DNA of 39,567 nucleotides, taken from positions 1 to 39,567 of the forward strand of contig CALOCV010000034.1 in assembly GCA_942491955.1 (NCBI GenBank), written 5' to 3'. This document shows positions 1-8,251 of the stretch, piece by piece. The first letter of the stretch is position 1, and every line of letters starts with the position of its first letter. The position numbers and the translations under genes were made by a program. The DNA is from CALOCV01 sp942491955 (GTDB lineage: Bacteria > Chlamydiota > Chlamydiia > Chlamydiales > CALOCV01). The notes beneath the pieces are model-generated. The model saw nothing but the letters and a program-made list of their open reading frames with translations, was not told where the DNA came from and searched no databases.

Positions 1-82
1 GTGTCGCGTAGGCATCTGCGACTGCCATGGGCGACGCATCCAATACGATGCGTTCTTCTAGTGGCTGAAACGAAGATTTCAT
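1..82 (-). CDS. N-terminus of a surface/repeat protein with LEPR-XLL-like motif (partial)
   Basis: Reading leftward from an ATG at 82 gives MKSSFQPLEERIVLDASPMA and then runs off the window edge. The stretch FQPLEERIVLDA matches the short LEPR-XLL type N-terminal motif (F.xLEPRxLLDA) that, from general knowledge, heads very large exported repeat proteins such as cadherin-like or calcium-binding adhesins. I chose the ATG at 82 because GGGAG lies 5 bases upstream; an in-frame ATG at 106 has no ribosome site. The gene points away from ribF and has its own promoter candidate at 281-309, leaving a leader of about 190 bases. Only 27 residues are visible, so the size and identity of the rest are unknown. 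Confidence 0.55.
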   Translation of the reverse strand, partial: MKSSFQPLEERIVLDASPMAVADAYAT

Positions 83-280
83 GCCAACTCCCAAGTTGTG
101 CGCCATTGCAAAAAAAGGCACCCACCCTTGTGTTACGCGTGTAGGAGACTAGATAGAAGATTGGAATTGCTTTTTTGTACCGACCGACACGCTACACTTC
201 TCTTTTTTTAACGAGAAAATGGACGCATTCTTCGCATTAAAGTTCAAAAAATACGTTACGTGCCCACTCCACCTACTTTC

Positions 281-309
281 ATTATACAATAATCATATTT
301 AAATTTAAA
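281..309 (-). promoter_or_regulatory. Putative sigma70-like promoter for the leftward surface-protein gene
   Basis: On the minus strand TTTAAA (304-309) and a perfect TATAAT (281-286) are separated by 17 bases. The -35 matches consensus at 4 of 6 positions. It points to the gene starting at 82 and sits just past the ribF stop at 325. The surrounding DNA is very AT-rich, so a chance match is possible. Confidence 0.4.
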
Positions 310-324
310 ATAATTAGTTGCATT

Positions 325-1239
325 CTAAGAATGTAAATTTCGCGGTTTTTCAGCCGAAAAACCGAAATATTCTTTTGCTTTTTCCAAGTCAACACGAATC
401 TGTTGTTGCAGCTGAATATTGGAGGAAAATGATTTCTCTGAACGGAGAAAGCGGTGAAAAATGACCTCAATATTTCCTTGTTGAGAAGGAAAAGAGGGAA
501 GGAGGAGATGGGATTCCAATTGAGCAGAACGTTGATGATGAAGGGTTGGGGCGAAGCCGAGATTGGAAACAGCGGGTATTTTGTGACCGTCGATGACAAC
601 GGTTGCGGTATAGACCCCAAAAGGGGGCAGAACGAGTCCGCTAACGGAGAGATTTAATGTAGGGACGCCAATTCTTCTCCCTTTGCCGGCTCCTTTAATA
701 ACAGGTGCATAGATGGAATAATCTCTTCCTAAGTGAGAGGAAATTTTCTCCCATTGGCCCTGTTGGATGGCAGTCCGGATCGCTGAGCTTGAGATTTCTT
801 CTTCGTTAGGAGAGTATTTTTCGAGATATTCGACAGAAAAATGGTGTTTTTGCCCAATTTCTCTAATTTTTTGAGGTGTGCCTTCCCGGTTTTTTCCCAT
901 GTACTGATCGTAGCCGAGAACAAGATGAGTAAAAGGGGTGGAAGAATGGATTTTATGGAGGAATTGTTCTGCGGATAAGTTTGCGATTTCATGGGTAAAG
1001 GGCGTTGTTTGGACGAAATCGGCACCGGCATTTTTTAGCAGAAGGATTTTATGATCTGGGGTGCAGATATTAGGTATAGGGGTATTTGGTTGTAAAATCG
1101 ATTGAGGGTGGTTCGAAAAAGCGAGAACTCCTACTTGACCGTTGCTGATGTAGGCGCGTTGGCGAATTTTTTTTAGAAGAAATTGATGTCCGCGGTGGAC
1201 TCCATCGAATTTTCCTATAGTAAAAATCATTTTCATCAT
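325..1239 (-). CDS. ribF: Bifunctional riboflavin kinase / FAD synthetase
   Basis: 304 residues, the usual length for RibF. It phosphorylates riboflavin to FMN and adenylates FMN to FAD in the cytoplasm. The N-terminal nucleotidyltransferase carries GKFDGVHRGH (about residues 9-18, the HxGH-type signature) and SSSAIR near 150. The C-terminal riboflavin kinase domain carries GKGRRIGVPTLNL near 185-198 followed by PPFGVYTATV. The start is ambiguous: ATG codons lie at 1239, 1236 and 1230 and none has a clear ribosome site. It is the last gene of the rpsA-nusA-infB-rbfA-truB-ribF block, 57 bases after truB, in the order I recall from Chlamydia. No terminator is evident after the stop. Confidence 0.95.
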   Translation of the reverse strand: MMKMIFTIGKFDGVHRGHQFLLKKIRQRAYISNGQVGVLAFSNHPQSILQPNTPIPNICTPDHKILLLKNAGADFVQTTPFTHEIANLSAEQFLHKIHSSTPFTHLVLGYDQYMGKNREGTPQKIREIGQKHHFSVEYLEKYSPNEEEISSSAIRTAIQQGQWEKISSHLGRDYSIYAPVIKGAGKGRRIGVPTLNLSVSGLVLPPFGVYTATVVIDGHKIPAVSNLGFAPTLHHQRSAQLESHLLLPSFPSQQGNIEVIFHRFLRSEKSFSSNIQLQQQIRVDLEKAKEYFGFSAEKPRNLHS

Positions 1240-1296
1240 CGAGTCAATATTTTAACAAAGTAAAAGAAAAAAGAGTTGACCTTTTCCAGTAACCGC

Positions 1297-1989
1297 TTAC
1301 GCCCCCTTATGTAGTAGACGTGCATCGACAAAAGAATGGATCTGCTTGGTAGAATCCCAAAGCCACTCTCCAGGAAGCGCATCCTCTAGAGAAAAACTGC
1401 CCGAGACGGTTCTTTCAAGAGAAGAAAGATGGGCACCACAACCGAGAAAAGCGCCCATATCGGCTGCGAGAGTGCGGACATAGGTTCCCTTGCTGCATCG
1501 GACGTGGAATTGAAGATAAGGATAGGAATAATTAAGCAATGTGGTACTTACATGGATGGTTTGAGGAGCACGCTCAATCGTTTTGCCTTTTCGAGCCAAT
1601 TCATAAAGCTTTTTCCCTCCTACCTTTTTTGCAGAAAACATAGGAGGAATTTGTGAGAGTTCTCCTTGAAATTGATTGATGGCGATCTCCACTTCGTTAA
1701 AAGAGGGGCACATCGATGAGGTAGCGACCACTTGCCCGTCGCAATCGAGCGTATCCGTTTGCAACCCAAGATGCGCTGTAGCAACGTACTCTTTTTCTTG
1801 ATGCATGAATGTATCAGAAAGTTTTGTAAATTTCTTTCCCACTAACAGGATAATCAATCCCGTTGCAAAAGGATCCAGTGTCCCTGCATGACCTACCTTT
1901 TTCACTCCCAGTTTTTTTCGCGTCGCATGAACGAGGCTGAAGGAAGTTTTTTTTCTAGGCTTGTTGACAAGAAGTATCCCTTCGGTCAT
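1297..1989 (-). CDS. truB: tRNA pseudouridine(55) synthase
   Basis: 230 residues. TruB isomerises U55 in the T-loop of tRNA. The catalytic block GHAGTLDPFATGLI is present with the nucleophile Asp39, preceded by the typical N-terminal GILLVNKP. SKGTYVRTLAADMG near 165-178 is the second conserved family block. It is shorter than the about 310-residue E. coli enzyme because the C-terminal PUA-like region is missing, as in other small TruB proteins. The ATG at 1989 overlaps the rbfA stop (ATGA), indicating translational coupling. Confidence 0.95.
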   Translation of the reverse strand: MTEGILLVNKPRKKTSFSLVHATRKKLGVKKVGHAGTLDPFATGLIILLVGKKFTKLSDTFMHQEKEYVATAHLGLQTDTLDCDGQVVATSSMCPSFNEVEIAINQFQGELSQIPPMFSAKKVGGKKLYELARKGKTIERAPQTIHVSTTLLNYSYPYLQFHVRCSKGTYVRTLAADMGAFLGCGAHLSSLERTVSGSFSLEDALPGEWLWDSTKQIHSFVDARLLHKGA

Positions 1990-2363
1990 TCCGATTTCTC
2001 TTGAGAACGCAATTGTTGCTCGTTATCAATCTCTTCTAACAGAGTTTCCACACGCATGTGACGTTCAACCCCTTCATCCAAGAGAAAACGGAGTTCAGGA
2101 AAGTAACGAATGACAATTTGTTTGGAAGATTGGCAACCAATATAGCCCGCTGCAGATTGGAGAGCCGTTTCTGTTTCTTTTTTCTCTTTTTCACCCCCTA
2201 TGACGCTGAAGTAAACTTTTGCATAGTGGAGATCCTTGGTGATTTCTACACGAGTGATCGTTATCAGTGGATGGACACGAGGATCATGTACTTCTTTTTT
2301 TATGACATCAGAGATGACTTCACGTAATAGAGAATTGAGGCGATCGGTTCTTTTTTTTGCCAT
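1986..2363 (-). CDS. rbfA: 30S ribosome-binding factor RbfA
   Basis: 125 residues, single KH-like domain. RbfA binds the 30S subunit and assists 16S rRNA 5'-end maturation. Family signatures seen are RLNSLLREVISDVIKKEVHDPRV at the N-terminus (residues 7-29), ITKDLHYAKVYFSV in the middle, and LRFLLDEGVERHMRVE in the third helix region. The ATG at 2363 lies two bases after the infB stop, and the stop overlaps truB by four bases, so the gene is tightly embedded in the operon. Confidence 0.94.
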   Translation of the reverse strand: MAKKRTDRLNSLLREVISDVIKKEVHDPRVHPLITITRVEITKDLHYAKVYFSVIGGEKEKKETETALQSAAGYIGCQSSKQIVIRYFPELRFLLDEGVERHMRVETLLEEIDNEQQLRSQEKSE

Positions 2364-2365
2364 TT

Positions 2366-4888
2366 CTATAGTTCTTGTTCAATGTAGGTGATTTCATAAG
2401 ATTCAATGATATCTCCTTCTCGGATATCATTGGTTCCTTCAAGAACGATTCCACATTCCACTCCTTTTTGCACTTCACGCACATCTTCTTTGACGCGGCG
2501 CAGAGAGAGAATCGAGCCTTTCCAAATGATATCTTCGCCTCGTTTGATGCGTACCTTATGGTTGCGGTGAATGCTTCCTTCAGAAACAAAACAGCCGGCA
2601 ATAACTCCGTGTTGAGAAGATCGGAATACGGCTCGGACATCTGCTTTTCCTCTTTCTTCTTCTTGGGCGATTTTGTCGAGAAGATTGGTCATTATCTCTT
2701 TGATGTCATCTACAGCATGATAGATGATGTCATGGGAGCGGACTTGAACACCCATCTCTTTAATCAATTGTTCTGCATGGCGTTCGACTTGGACGTGGAA
2801 AGCAAGAATCAATGCTTTTGAAGCCGCTGCGAGTTGAATATCGGCCTCTGTTACATCACCAACGCCTGAGAAGATGATCTGTACTTCGATTTTATCGGAT
2901 TCAATTTTTTGCAGTGCATTGGATAACGCTTCGAGAGAACCTTGAACATCTGCTCGAAGGACGATACAAAGTACTTTTTTTACAGAATCGGCTTTTTCTT
3001 GGAACAAACTCTCTAAGGAGAGAGAACGTTTTTGCAGAAGCGTTTTTTCTCGATGGTCTTCAAGGCGAAGATGGGCAATATTGCGAGCCTCTTTTTCATT
3101 GGATACAACAATAAATTCTTGACCTGCTTCAGGAAGGCCGGAAAGACCAGAGACTTCTACAGGGGTAGACGGACCCGCCTCTTTGAGTTCATTGCCGAAT
3201 TCATCTCGCATGGTTTTGATTCGAGCCCATCGGATGTCAAAAACTAAAGGATCTCCAATTCGGAGCGTTCCATTTTGTACGAGCAGAGTGGAAGAAGAAC
3301 CCAACCCCTTTTGCATTTTTGATTCCAAGACAGTTCCTCTTGCTCGAGCGTGAGGATTTGCTTTAAGTTCTAACACTTCAGCTTGTAGAGCGAGCATTTC
3401 AAGGAGTTCTTTAATGCCTTCTCCTGTAACGGCGGAACAGTTCACGGTGATGGTTTGACCACCCCAAGCTTCTGGAAGGAGATTATTCTCGGAGAGTTGG
3501 CGATAGACGTTATCTACATCAAAACTCGGTTTGTCGCATTTGTTAATGGCTACAACAATGGTGACACCGGCTGCTTTAGCGTGTTGGATGGCTTCGAGGG
3601 TTTGTTGCCGAATCCCTTCGTCTCCAGCAACGACAAGAACGACGATGTCGGTGACAGTGGCCCCTCTTGCACGCATTGCTGAGAAGGCTTCGTGACCCGG
3701 AGTATCGAGGATAGCGATATTACCTATAGCGGTTTTACAAAGAAAAGCTCCAATGTGTTGGGTGATAGCTCCTGCTTCACCGGCAACGATGTTTGTTGAT
3801 CGGATGCGATCGATTAAGCTTGTTTTTCCATGATCTACATGTCCCATAAAAGCGACAACAGGAGCACGGAAAGTCAGTTCGTCCGGAGTGGTATCGGTGA
3901 TTTCTTGGGCAATGGTTTTATTAGTAATGCGGATTCTTTCTTCTTCGGATGTGTCAATGGTTAAAGAGCATCCGAATTCTTCTCCTAATAATTGAATGGT
4001 CGTCTCATCATCAAGAACATCATTTAATGTAATCACAATACCTTGTTGAAAGAGTTTTGTGATGAGTTCTGAAGCTTTTAGTTTCATTTGTGCAGCGAGA
4101 TCGCGGATGGTAATGGGAGTACGGATGGTAAGTGAAGTGGGACGAATGATCTCTTCGGAAGACGAGAACATTTTATCCGATTTGGGCCGTTTCTTTCTCC
4201 ATTTAGAACTTTCTTCGTCGCTTCGAAGGCCCATACGATCACGCGCATCGAAACGCCCAGGACCCCCTTGTCGTTTTGTCGGTTTCAAATCTTGAAATTC
4301 TTTAAAATGGGCTGGTTTTTGCTTTTTAGAAGGAGTCTCAGTTTTTTCTGTTTTTGATTTCTCTTCTCCCTGTTTTTTTTGGGGGGGCGTTTTTGCCGAA
4401 GGAGGTGTCTCTTTCTTTTGAGGCCGAGGTGGAGGAAGCAAATCTTTGATATGGCGTCCTGTTGGGCCTAGTCTTTCAGCAGAAGGGGAGATTGTGGGGA
4501 TTTTTTCACGTTGAGGTTTCTTTTCAGCAGGGGATTCTTCAATAGGTGTTGGTGTTTCAGCCTCTTCTTGTTCCTGCTGTTCACTAGGTTGTTCACCCTC
4601 TTTTTCGGCAAAGACGGAACGAGAGCGAGCGCGTGCCTTTGGACGGAGTTCTTCTTCAGGAGGAATTTCCGATACAGTCTCCTTTGGAGGTGTAGGAACG
4701 GCTTCTGGGAGAGGTTTTTGGTCCGGAGCAGGTTTTCTATGAACTCCGGGAAGAGGTTTTTGTTCCTTTTCTTCCTTCTCCTCTTTAGCTGTTGGCTTCT
4801 TCTTGGGAGCTTTCTCTTTCATGCCCCCCAGCTTCGCTGCTTTGGCCAGTTGGTCTTTCTTGATTTGAATCTTTAGATTTTTTGCCAA
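2366..4888 (-). CDS. infB: Translation initiation factor IF-2
   Basis: 840 residues. IF-2 is the GTPase that places initiator fMet-tRNA on the 30S subunit and promotes subunit joining. Residues 1 to about 245 are low complexity, rich in K, E, P and Q. An IF2 N-terminal fold follows near 250-310. The G domain has G1 GHVDHGKTS, G3 DTPGHEAF, G4 NKCD and G5 SAVTGEG, followed by the beta-barrel and C-terminal domains. The start codon is TTG at 4886-4888, reading MAKNLKIQIKKDQL, which matches the chlamydial InfB N-terminus as I recall it. It is supported by AGAGG six bases upstream. The first 104 bases lie inside the nusA 3' end in another frame. Confidence 0.96.
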   Translation of the reverse strand: MAKNLKIQIKKDQLAKAAKLGGMKEKAPKKKPTAKEEKEEKEQKPLPGVHRKPAPDQKPLPEAVPTPPKETVSEIPPEEELRPKARARSRSVFAEKEGEQPSEQQEQEEAETPTPIEESPAEKKPQREKIPTISPSAERLGPTGRHIKDLLPPPRPQKKETPPSAKTPPQKKQGEEKSKTEKTETPSKKQKPAHFKEFQDLKPTKRQGGPGRFDARDRMGLRSDEESSKWRKKRPKSDKMFSSSEEIIRPTSLTIRTPITIRDLAAQMKLKASELITKLFQQGIVITLNDVLDDETTIQLLGEEFGCSLTIDTSEEERIRITNKTIAQEITDTTPDELTFRAPVVAFMGHVDHGKTSLIDRIRSTNIVAGEAGAITQHIGAFLCKTAIGNIAILDTPGHEAFSAMRARGATVTDIVVLVVAGDEGIRQQTLEAIQHAKAAGVTIVVAINKCDKPSFDVDNVYRQLSENNLLPEAWGGQTITVNCSAVTGEGIKELLEMLALQAEVLELKANPHARARGTVLESKMQKGLGSSSTLLVQNGTLRIGDPLVFDIRWARIKTMRDEFGNELKEAGPSTPVEVSGLSGLPEAGQEFIVVSNEKEARNIAHLRLEDHREKTLLQKRSLSLESLFQEKADSVKKVLCIVLRADVQGSLEALSNALQKIESDKIEVQIIFSGVGDVTEADIQLAAASKALILAFHVQVERHAEQLIKEMGVQVRSHDIIYHAVDDIKEIMTNLLDKIAQEEERGKADVRAVFRSSQHGVIAGCFVSEGSIHRNHKVRIKRGEDIIWKGSILSLRRVKEDVREVQKGVECGIVLEGTNDIREGDIIESYEITYIEQEL

Positions 4889-6164
4889 CTTTTACCTCTT
4901 TTTTTCGAATTTGTTCCAGGATATAGTCTGCCATTTCAAGGCTAATATTTGTTTTTTCTGCGAGGACTTCTGTTGTCGCTTGTAGAAGGGAACGGGTAGT
5001 CGTGAATCCTTCATCATATAAGTGTTTGAAAACTAGATCCTGAACTCCAATGATTCCCTCGAGTTCTTGGTCGAGGATGGGATCACCGGAGAGGGCGAGT
5101 TCTGTGCGCTGTATTGCGCGAGCCATATTGTACTCGGTCATTCTTTGAACGTCGATTTCATAGCCAATAAGTCTACCATTCAACCGGGCATTCATTCCAC
5201 GGCGTCCAATAACTGCCGCGTAATCTTCATCGTCAATAACAATGGCGATGACTTTTTCATCTTCATTGACATTGATTTTGCGGATTTCAATCGGTGCTAG
5301 AGCATTTTGAAGGAGTTGTACGGGATCGTCAGAAAAAGGAATAATATCAATTTTTTCATTATGGACCTCTCTGACAACGTTTTTTACCCGATTCCCCCGA
5401 ACACCAACACAGGCTCCTACCGGATCGACTTTGGGATCGGTCGATCGCACAGTCAGCTTTGTGCGATACCCCCCCTCACGGACAATACGGTCGACGACGA
5501 TGGTTCCATCATGGAGTTCGGGTACTTCTTGGATGAAGAGCTGCAGGACAAATTCAGGAGCACTTCGAGAGAGAATGACTTCAGCACCCCCGCTTTCTGT
5601 ATCTTGTACAGTGAGCAAATAGCAAAGGACGCGATCACCAATTTGATATTTTTCTGTCTTTGGATATTCTTTCATCGGCATGATGGCTTCGACTTTTCCT
5701 AGGTCGATAACTAAATTACTGCCCCGGAAAAAACGCTTAACGATTCCTGTGATCAATTCACCGATCCGATGCCGGAATTCTTCATAGATCACATCTTTTT
5801 CTGCTGTTCGGAGTTTCTGTGTGATGATTTGCCGGGCTTTTTGTGCGGCAATGCGTCCAAAATCACGTGGTGTAACAATGACATCAATGTATTGTCCGAC
5901 AGAACATTCGGGATCGAGTTCGAGGGCTTCTGTTAGAGAAATTTCTCGGTTGGGTTCCACAACTTTTTCAACGATTTGTTTTTCTGAAAGAACATCAATA
6001 ACAGCCGTTTTTGGATGGATTTTTACGATGACGTTGGTCGCTCCCTGAACGCTTTTCTGGGCTGCCGACTGAAGAGCTTCCTCGATCGCTTGGAGAACAA
6101 TTTCTCGTTGGATCCCTTTCTCTTTTTCTAAATAGTCAAAAATGGCGATGAGATCTTTATTCAT
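4785..6164 (-). CDS. nusA: Transcription termination/antitermination factor NusA
   Basis: 459 residues. NusA binds RNA polymerase and modulates pausing, termination and antitermination. Visible are the N-terminal polymerase-binding domain (1 to about 125), an S1 domain (RIGELITGIVKRFFRG onward, about 132-200), KH1 (GVRGNRVKNVVREV), KH2 (VIGRRGMNARLNGRLIGYEIDV) and a C-terminal helix-hairpin-helix-like stretch. The ATG at 6164 has AAGGAG three bases upstream. The C-terminal tail (KSKDSNQERP to the end) is hydrophilic and overlaps the infB start by 104 bases, so this tail is probably unconstrained by NusA function. Confidence 0.95.
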   Translation of the reverse strand: MNKDLIAIFDYLEKEKGIQREIVLQAIEEALQSAAQKSVQGATNVIVKIHPKTAVIDVLSEKQIVEKVVEPNREISLTEALELDPECSVGQYIDVIVTPRDFGRIAAQKARQIITQKLRTAEKDVIYEEFRHRIGELITGIVKRFFRGSNLVIDLGKVEAIMPMKEYPKTEKYQIGDRVLCYLLTVQDTESGGAEVILSRSAPEFVLQLFIQEVPELHDGTIVVDRIVREGGYRTKLTVRSTDPKVDPVGACVGVRGNRVKNVVREVHNEKIDIIPFSDDPVQLLQNALAPIEIRKINVNEDEKVIAIVIDDEDYAAVIGRRGMNARLNGRLIGYEIDVQRMTEYNMARAIQRTELALSGDPILDQELEGIIGVQDLVFKHLYDEGFTTTRSLLQATTEVLAEKTNISLEMADYILEQIRKKEVKVGKKSKDSNQERPTGQSSEAGGHERESSQEEANS

Positions 6165-6191
6165 AGACTCCTTGAGAGGTTAAACACAATA

Positions 6192-6220
6192 AGGCTCTTA
6201 TAATATGTGGATAAGAGCCT
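6192..6220. promoter_or_regulatory. Perfect 10-bp inverted repeat between rpsA and nusA
   Basis: AGGCTCTTAT (6192-6201) and ATAAGAGCCT (6211-6220) form a perfect 10-bp stem with a 9-base loop, in the 70-base gap between the rpsA stop and the nusA start. There is no U-tract after it on the minus strand, so it is not a standard terminator. It could be a partial terminator, an RNA processing site, or a NusA-responsive attenuator separating the two genes. The loop plus stem also contain TGTGGATAA, a match to a DnaA box, probably by chance. Confidence 0.55.
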
Positions 6221-6234
6221 CTTCATGGTATCGC

Positions 6235-8019
6235 TTATGATTCGACGTTGCTCTTTTCTTCTGCATTTTCATCTTCGCTTGAAGCATCATCTTCATGGTT
6301 TTCTTTCTCTTCTTCCGAACTTTCTTCTTCATCCGTGTGGGTAACGATGATGTCATCATGACTATACTGATTCTGTTCGATGAGGTATTCCTTTACAGAA
6401 AGGGAGATTTTTTTGTGTTCCGAATCGACTTTGATCACTTTAGCGGAAACTTCATCACCTTTTTGGATGATATCTTCTACTTTCCCAAACGGTTTATCGG
6501 ATAGCTCTGTCACATGGATTAAGCCCTCTAGGCCGTTATCAAGTTCGACAAAAGCACCAAAAGCGGTAATTTTAGCGACTTTTCCTTTGACAAGGGTTCC
6601 AATGGGCATTGTTTTTTCGATACTTTCCCAAGGGTTGGTATCGAGCTGTTTGATACCTAGAGTAATTTTCTTACTCTCTTTATCAACAGAGAGGATAATG
6701 GCATCGATCGAATCGCCTTTTTGGAGAAGTTCTGACGGATGGGAAACTTTTTTAATCCAACTTAAATCAGAAATATGGATCAATCCTTCAACACCTGGCT
6801 CGAGTTCGACAAAAGCGCCGTAATTGGTAAGGCTGCGAACTTCTGCTTTAACGGTATGGCTAATCGGATATTTTTTCTCGACATCATCCCAAGGATTGTG
6901 CTCTGTTTGCTTGATACCGAGAGAAATTTTCCCTTCATCTTTTTGGATAGAAAGGACGATTGCTTCAACTTCATCGCCTTTTTTCACAATTTCCGTTGGA
7001 TCTGTCACATTTTTCACCCAGGACATTTCTGAAACGTGGATTAGGCCTTCGATACCCGGTTCGAGTTCGATGAAAGCTCCATAGGGGAGTAGGTTGACAA
7101 TTTTTCCTTTTACGCGAGATCCTGGTGGATATTTTCGCTCGATTTCATCCCAAGGATTGGCTGTTTTTTGTTTGAGTCCAAGAGCAATACGACCTTTATC
7201 CTTGTCGATATTGAGAATCATTACTTCGAGTTTGTCATTGAGTTGAACCATCTCGGAAGGATGGCGGATTCTTTTCCAAGTCATATCTGTGATATGGAGA
7301 AGGCCATCGATTCCATCGAGATCTAAGAAGACGCCAAAGTCGGTAATGTTTTTTACGATACCTTCACGGACATCGCCGATCTCGAGGTTTTCAAGAACTT
7401 CAGCTTTTTTGGAGATTCTTTCGGCTTCGAGGAGTTCTCGACGAGAAACAACGACGTTTTTTCGATCAATATTGATTTTAAGAATTTTGAATTCGTATGT
7501 ACGGCCAAGGTATTCGTCGAGGTTTTTGATTCGTTTGTTATCAATTTGTGAACCGGGAAGGAATGCCTCCATGCCAATATCAACAATAAGGCCACCTTTG
7601 ACTTTGCGGATCACTTTTCCTTTAACGATCGATCCCTCTTCGCAATGTTCAACGATGAATTCCCACTGGCGAAGGCGTTCGGCCTTTTCCCTTGATAGAA
7701 CAATTTGTCCCTGATCATCTTCGGCAGCATCTAGGAAGACTTCAATATCGCTGTCTAGGGTGAGTTGTGATGGATCAGAAAATTCGGAGAGAGGCACGAT
7801 TCCCTCGGACTTGAGTCCGACGTCAACAACGACATGGTCTTTTTGAATTTCGACGATGCGGCCCTCTAGAATCATTCCTGGCTTAAGAGCCGACTCTTCT
7901 TTGTCGGATGACTCTTTGCCCTCAAGGAGATTTTTAAAGGTTTCTGCATCTTCTTCTCGGAAGTCGACATCGTCAAGAATGTTTTTTTCTTCCCAGGTGT
8001 GTTGGGGGTTTTTAGCCAT
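6235..8019 (-). CDS. rpsA: 30S ribosomal protein S1
   Basis: 594 residues. S1 recruits mRNA to the 30S subunit. Six consecutive S1 RNA-binding domains can be read: about 46-112 (GMILEGRIVEIQKDHVVVDVG), then blocks beginning GSIVKGKVIRK, GDVREGIVKNITDFGVFLDL, GSRVKGKIVNLLPYGAFIEL, SHTVKAEVRSLTNYGAFVEL and GTLVKGKVAKITAFGAFVEL. Domains 3-6 have the canonical GLIHV/IS core, while domains 1-2 are the divergent ribosome-binding type. The last about 45 residues are strongly acidic. The ATG at 8019 follows GGAGAA with 7 bases between. It heads the minus-strand cluster. Confidence 0.96.
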   Translation of the reverse strand: MAKNPQHTWEEKNILDDVDFREEDAETFKNLLEGKESSDKEESALKPGMILEGRIVEIQKDHVVVDVGLKSEGIVPLSEFSDPSQLTLDSDIEVFLDAAEDDQGQIVLSREKAERLRQWEFIVEHCEEGSIVKGKVIRKVKGGLIVDIGMEAFLPGSQIDNKRIKNLDEYLGRTYEFKILKINIDRKNVVVSRRELLEAERISKKAEVLENLEIGDVREGIVKNITDFGVFLDLDGIDGLLHITDMTWKRIRHPSEMVQLNDKLEVMILNIDKDKGRIALGLKQKTANPWDEIERKYPPGSRVKGKIVNLLPYGAFIELEPGIEGLIHVSEMSWVKNVTDPTEIVKKGDEVEAIVLSIQKDEGKISLGIKQTEHNPWDDVEKKYPISHTVKAEVRSLTNYGAFVELEPGVEGLIHISDLSWIKKVSHPSELLQKGDSIDAIILSVDKESKKITLGIKQLDTNPWESIEKTMPIGTLVKGKVAKITAFGAFVELDNGLEGLIHVTELSDKPFGKVEDIIQKGDEVSAKVIKVDSEHKKISLSVKEYLIEQNQYSHDDIIVTHTDEEESSEEEKENHEDDASSEDENAEEKSNVES

Positions 8020-8165
8020 TGAATCGGTTCTCCATAAATTTCTACGAAAGGGTATAGCGTATCACAACAAGAGAGAAAAAAGCAATTATTTTGTAGCCAC
8101 TTATGCGCCTTAATGAAGTGGATTTTTCCGATCAAAAGATGGAGCATTCCTCGTGTTTTTTAGCC

Positions 8166-8194
8166 TTTAGTTTTTTGCAAGATTATGTTATAAT
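8166..8194 (+). promoter_or_regulatory. Possible promoter for the HD-domain gene
   Basis: A perfect TATAAT at 8189-8194 lies 58 bases before the ATG at 8252. The best -35 (TTTAGT, 8166-8171, 17-base spacer) is weak. Transcription would start near 8201, placing the repeated unit at 8209-8233 inside the leader. Confidence 0.3.
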
Positions 8195-8208
8195 ATTTTG
8201 TTGTCTCA

Positions 8209-8233
8209 TACCAATTCTTGAAGTTGTTTGGGT
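8209..8233 (+). repeat. Copy of an interspersed ATACCAATTC..TTTGGGT unit
   Basis: ACCAATTCTTGAAGTTGTTT followed by GGGT. The same unit, in one or both orientations, recurs at 14711-14727 and as both arms of 27683-27769. Here it ends 18 bases before the start codon of the HD-domain gene, between the putative -10 and the ribosome site GAGGA. Confidence 0.7.
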
Positions 8234-8251
8234 GCTAGATGAGGAAAAACT

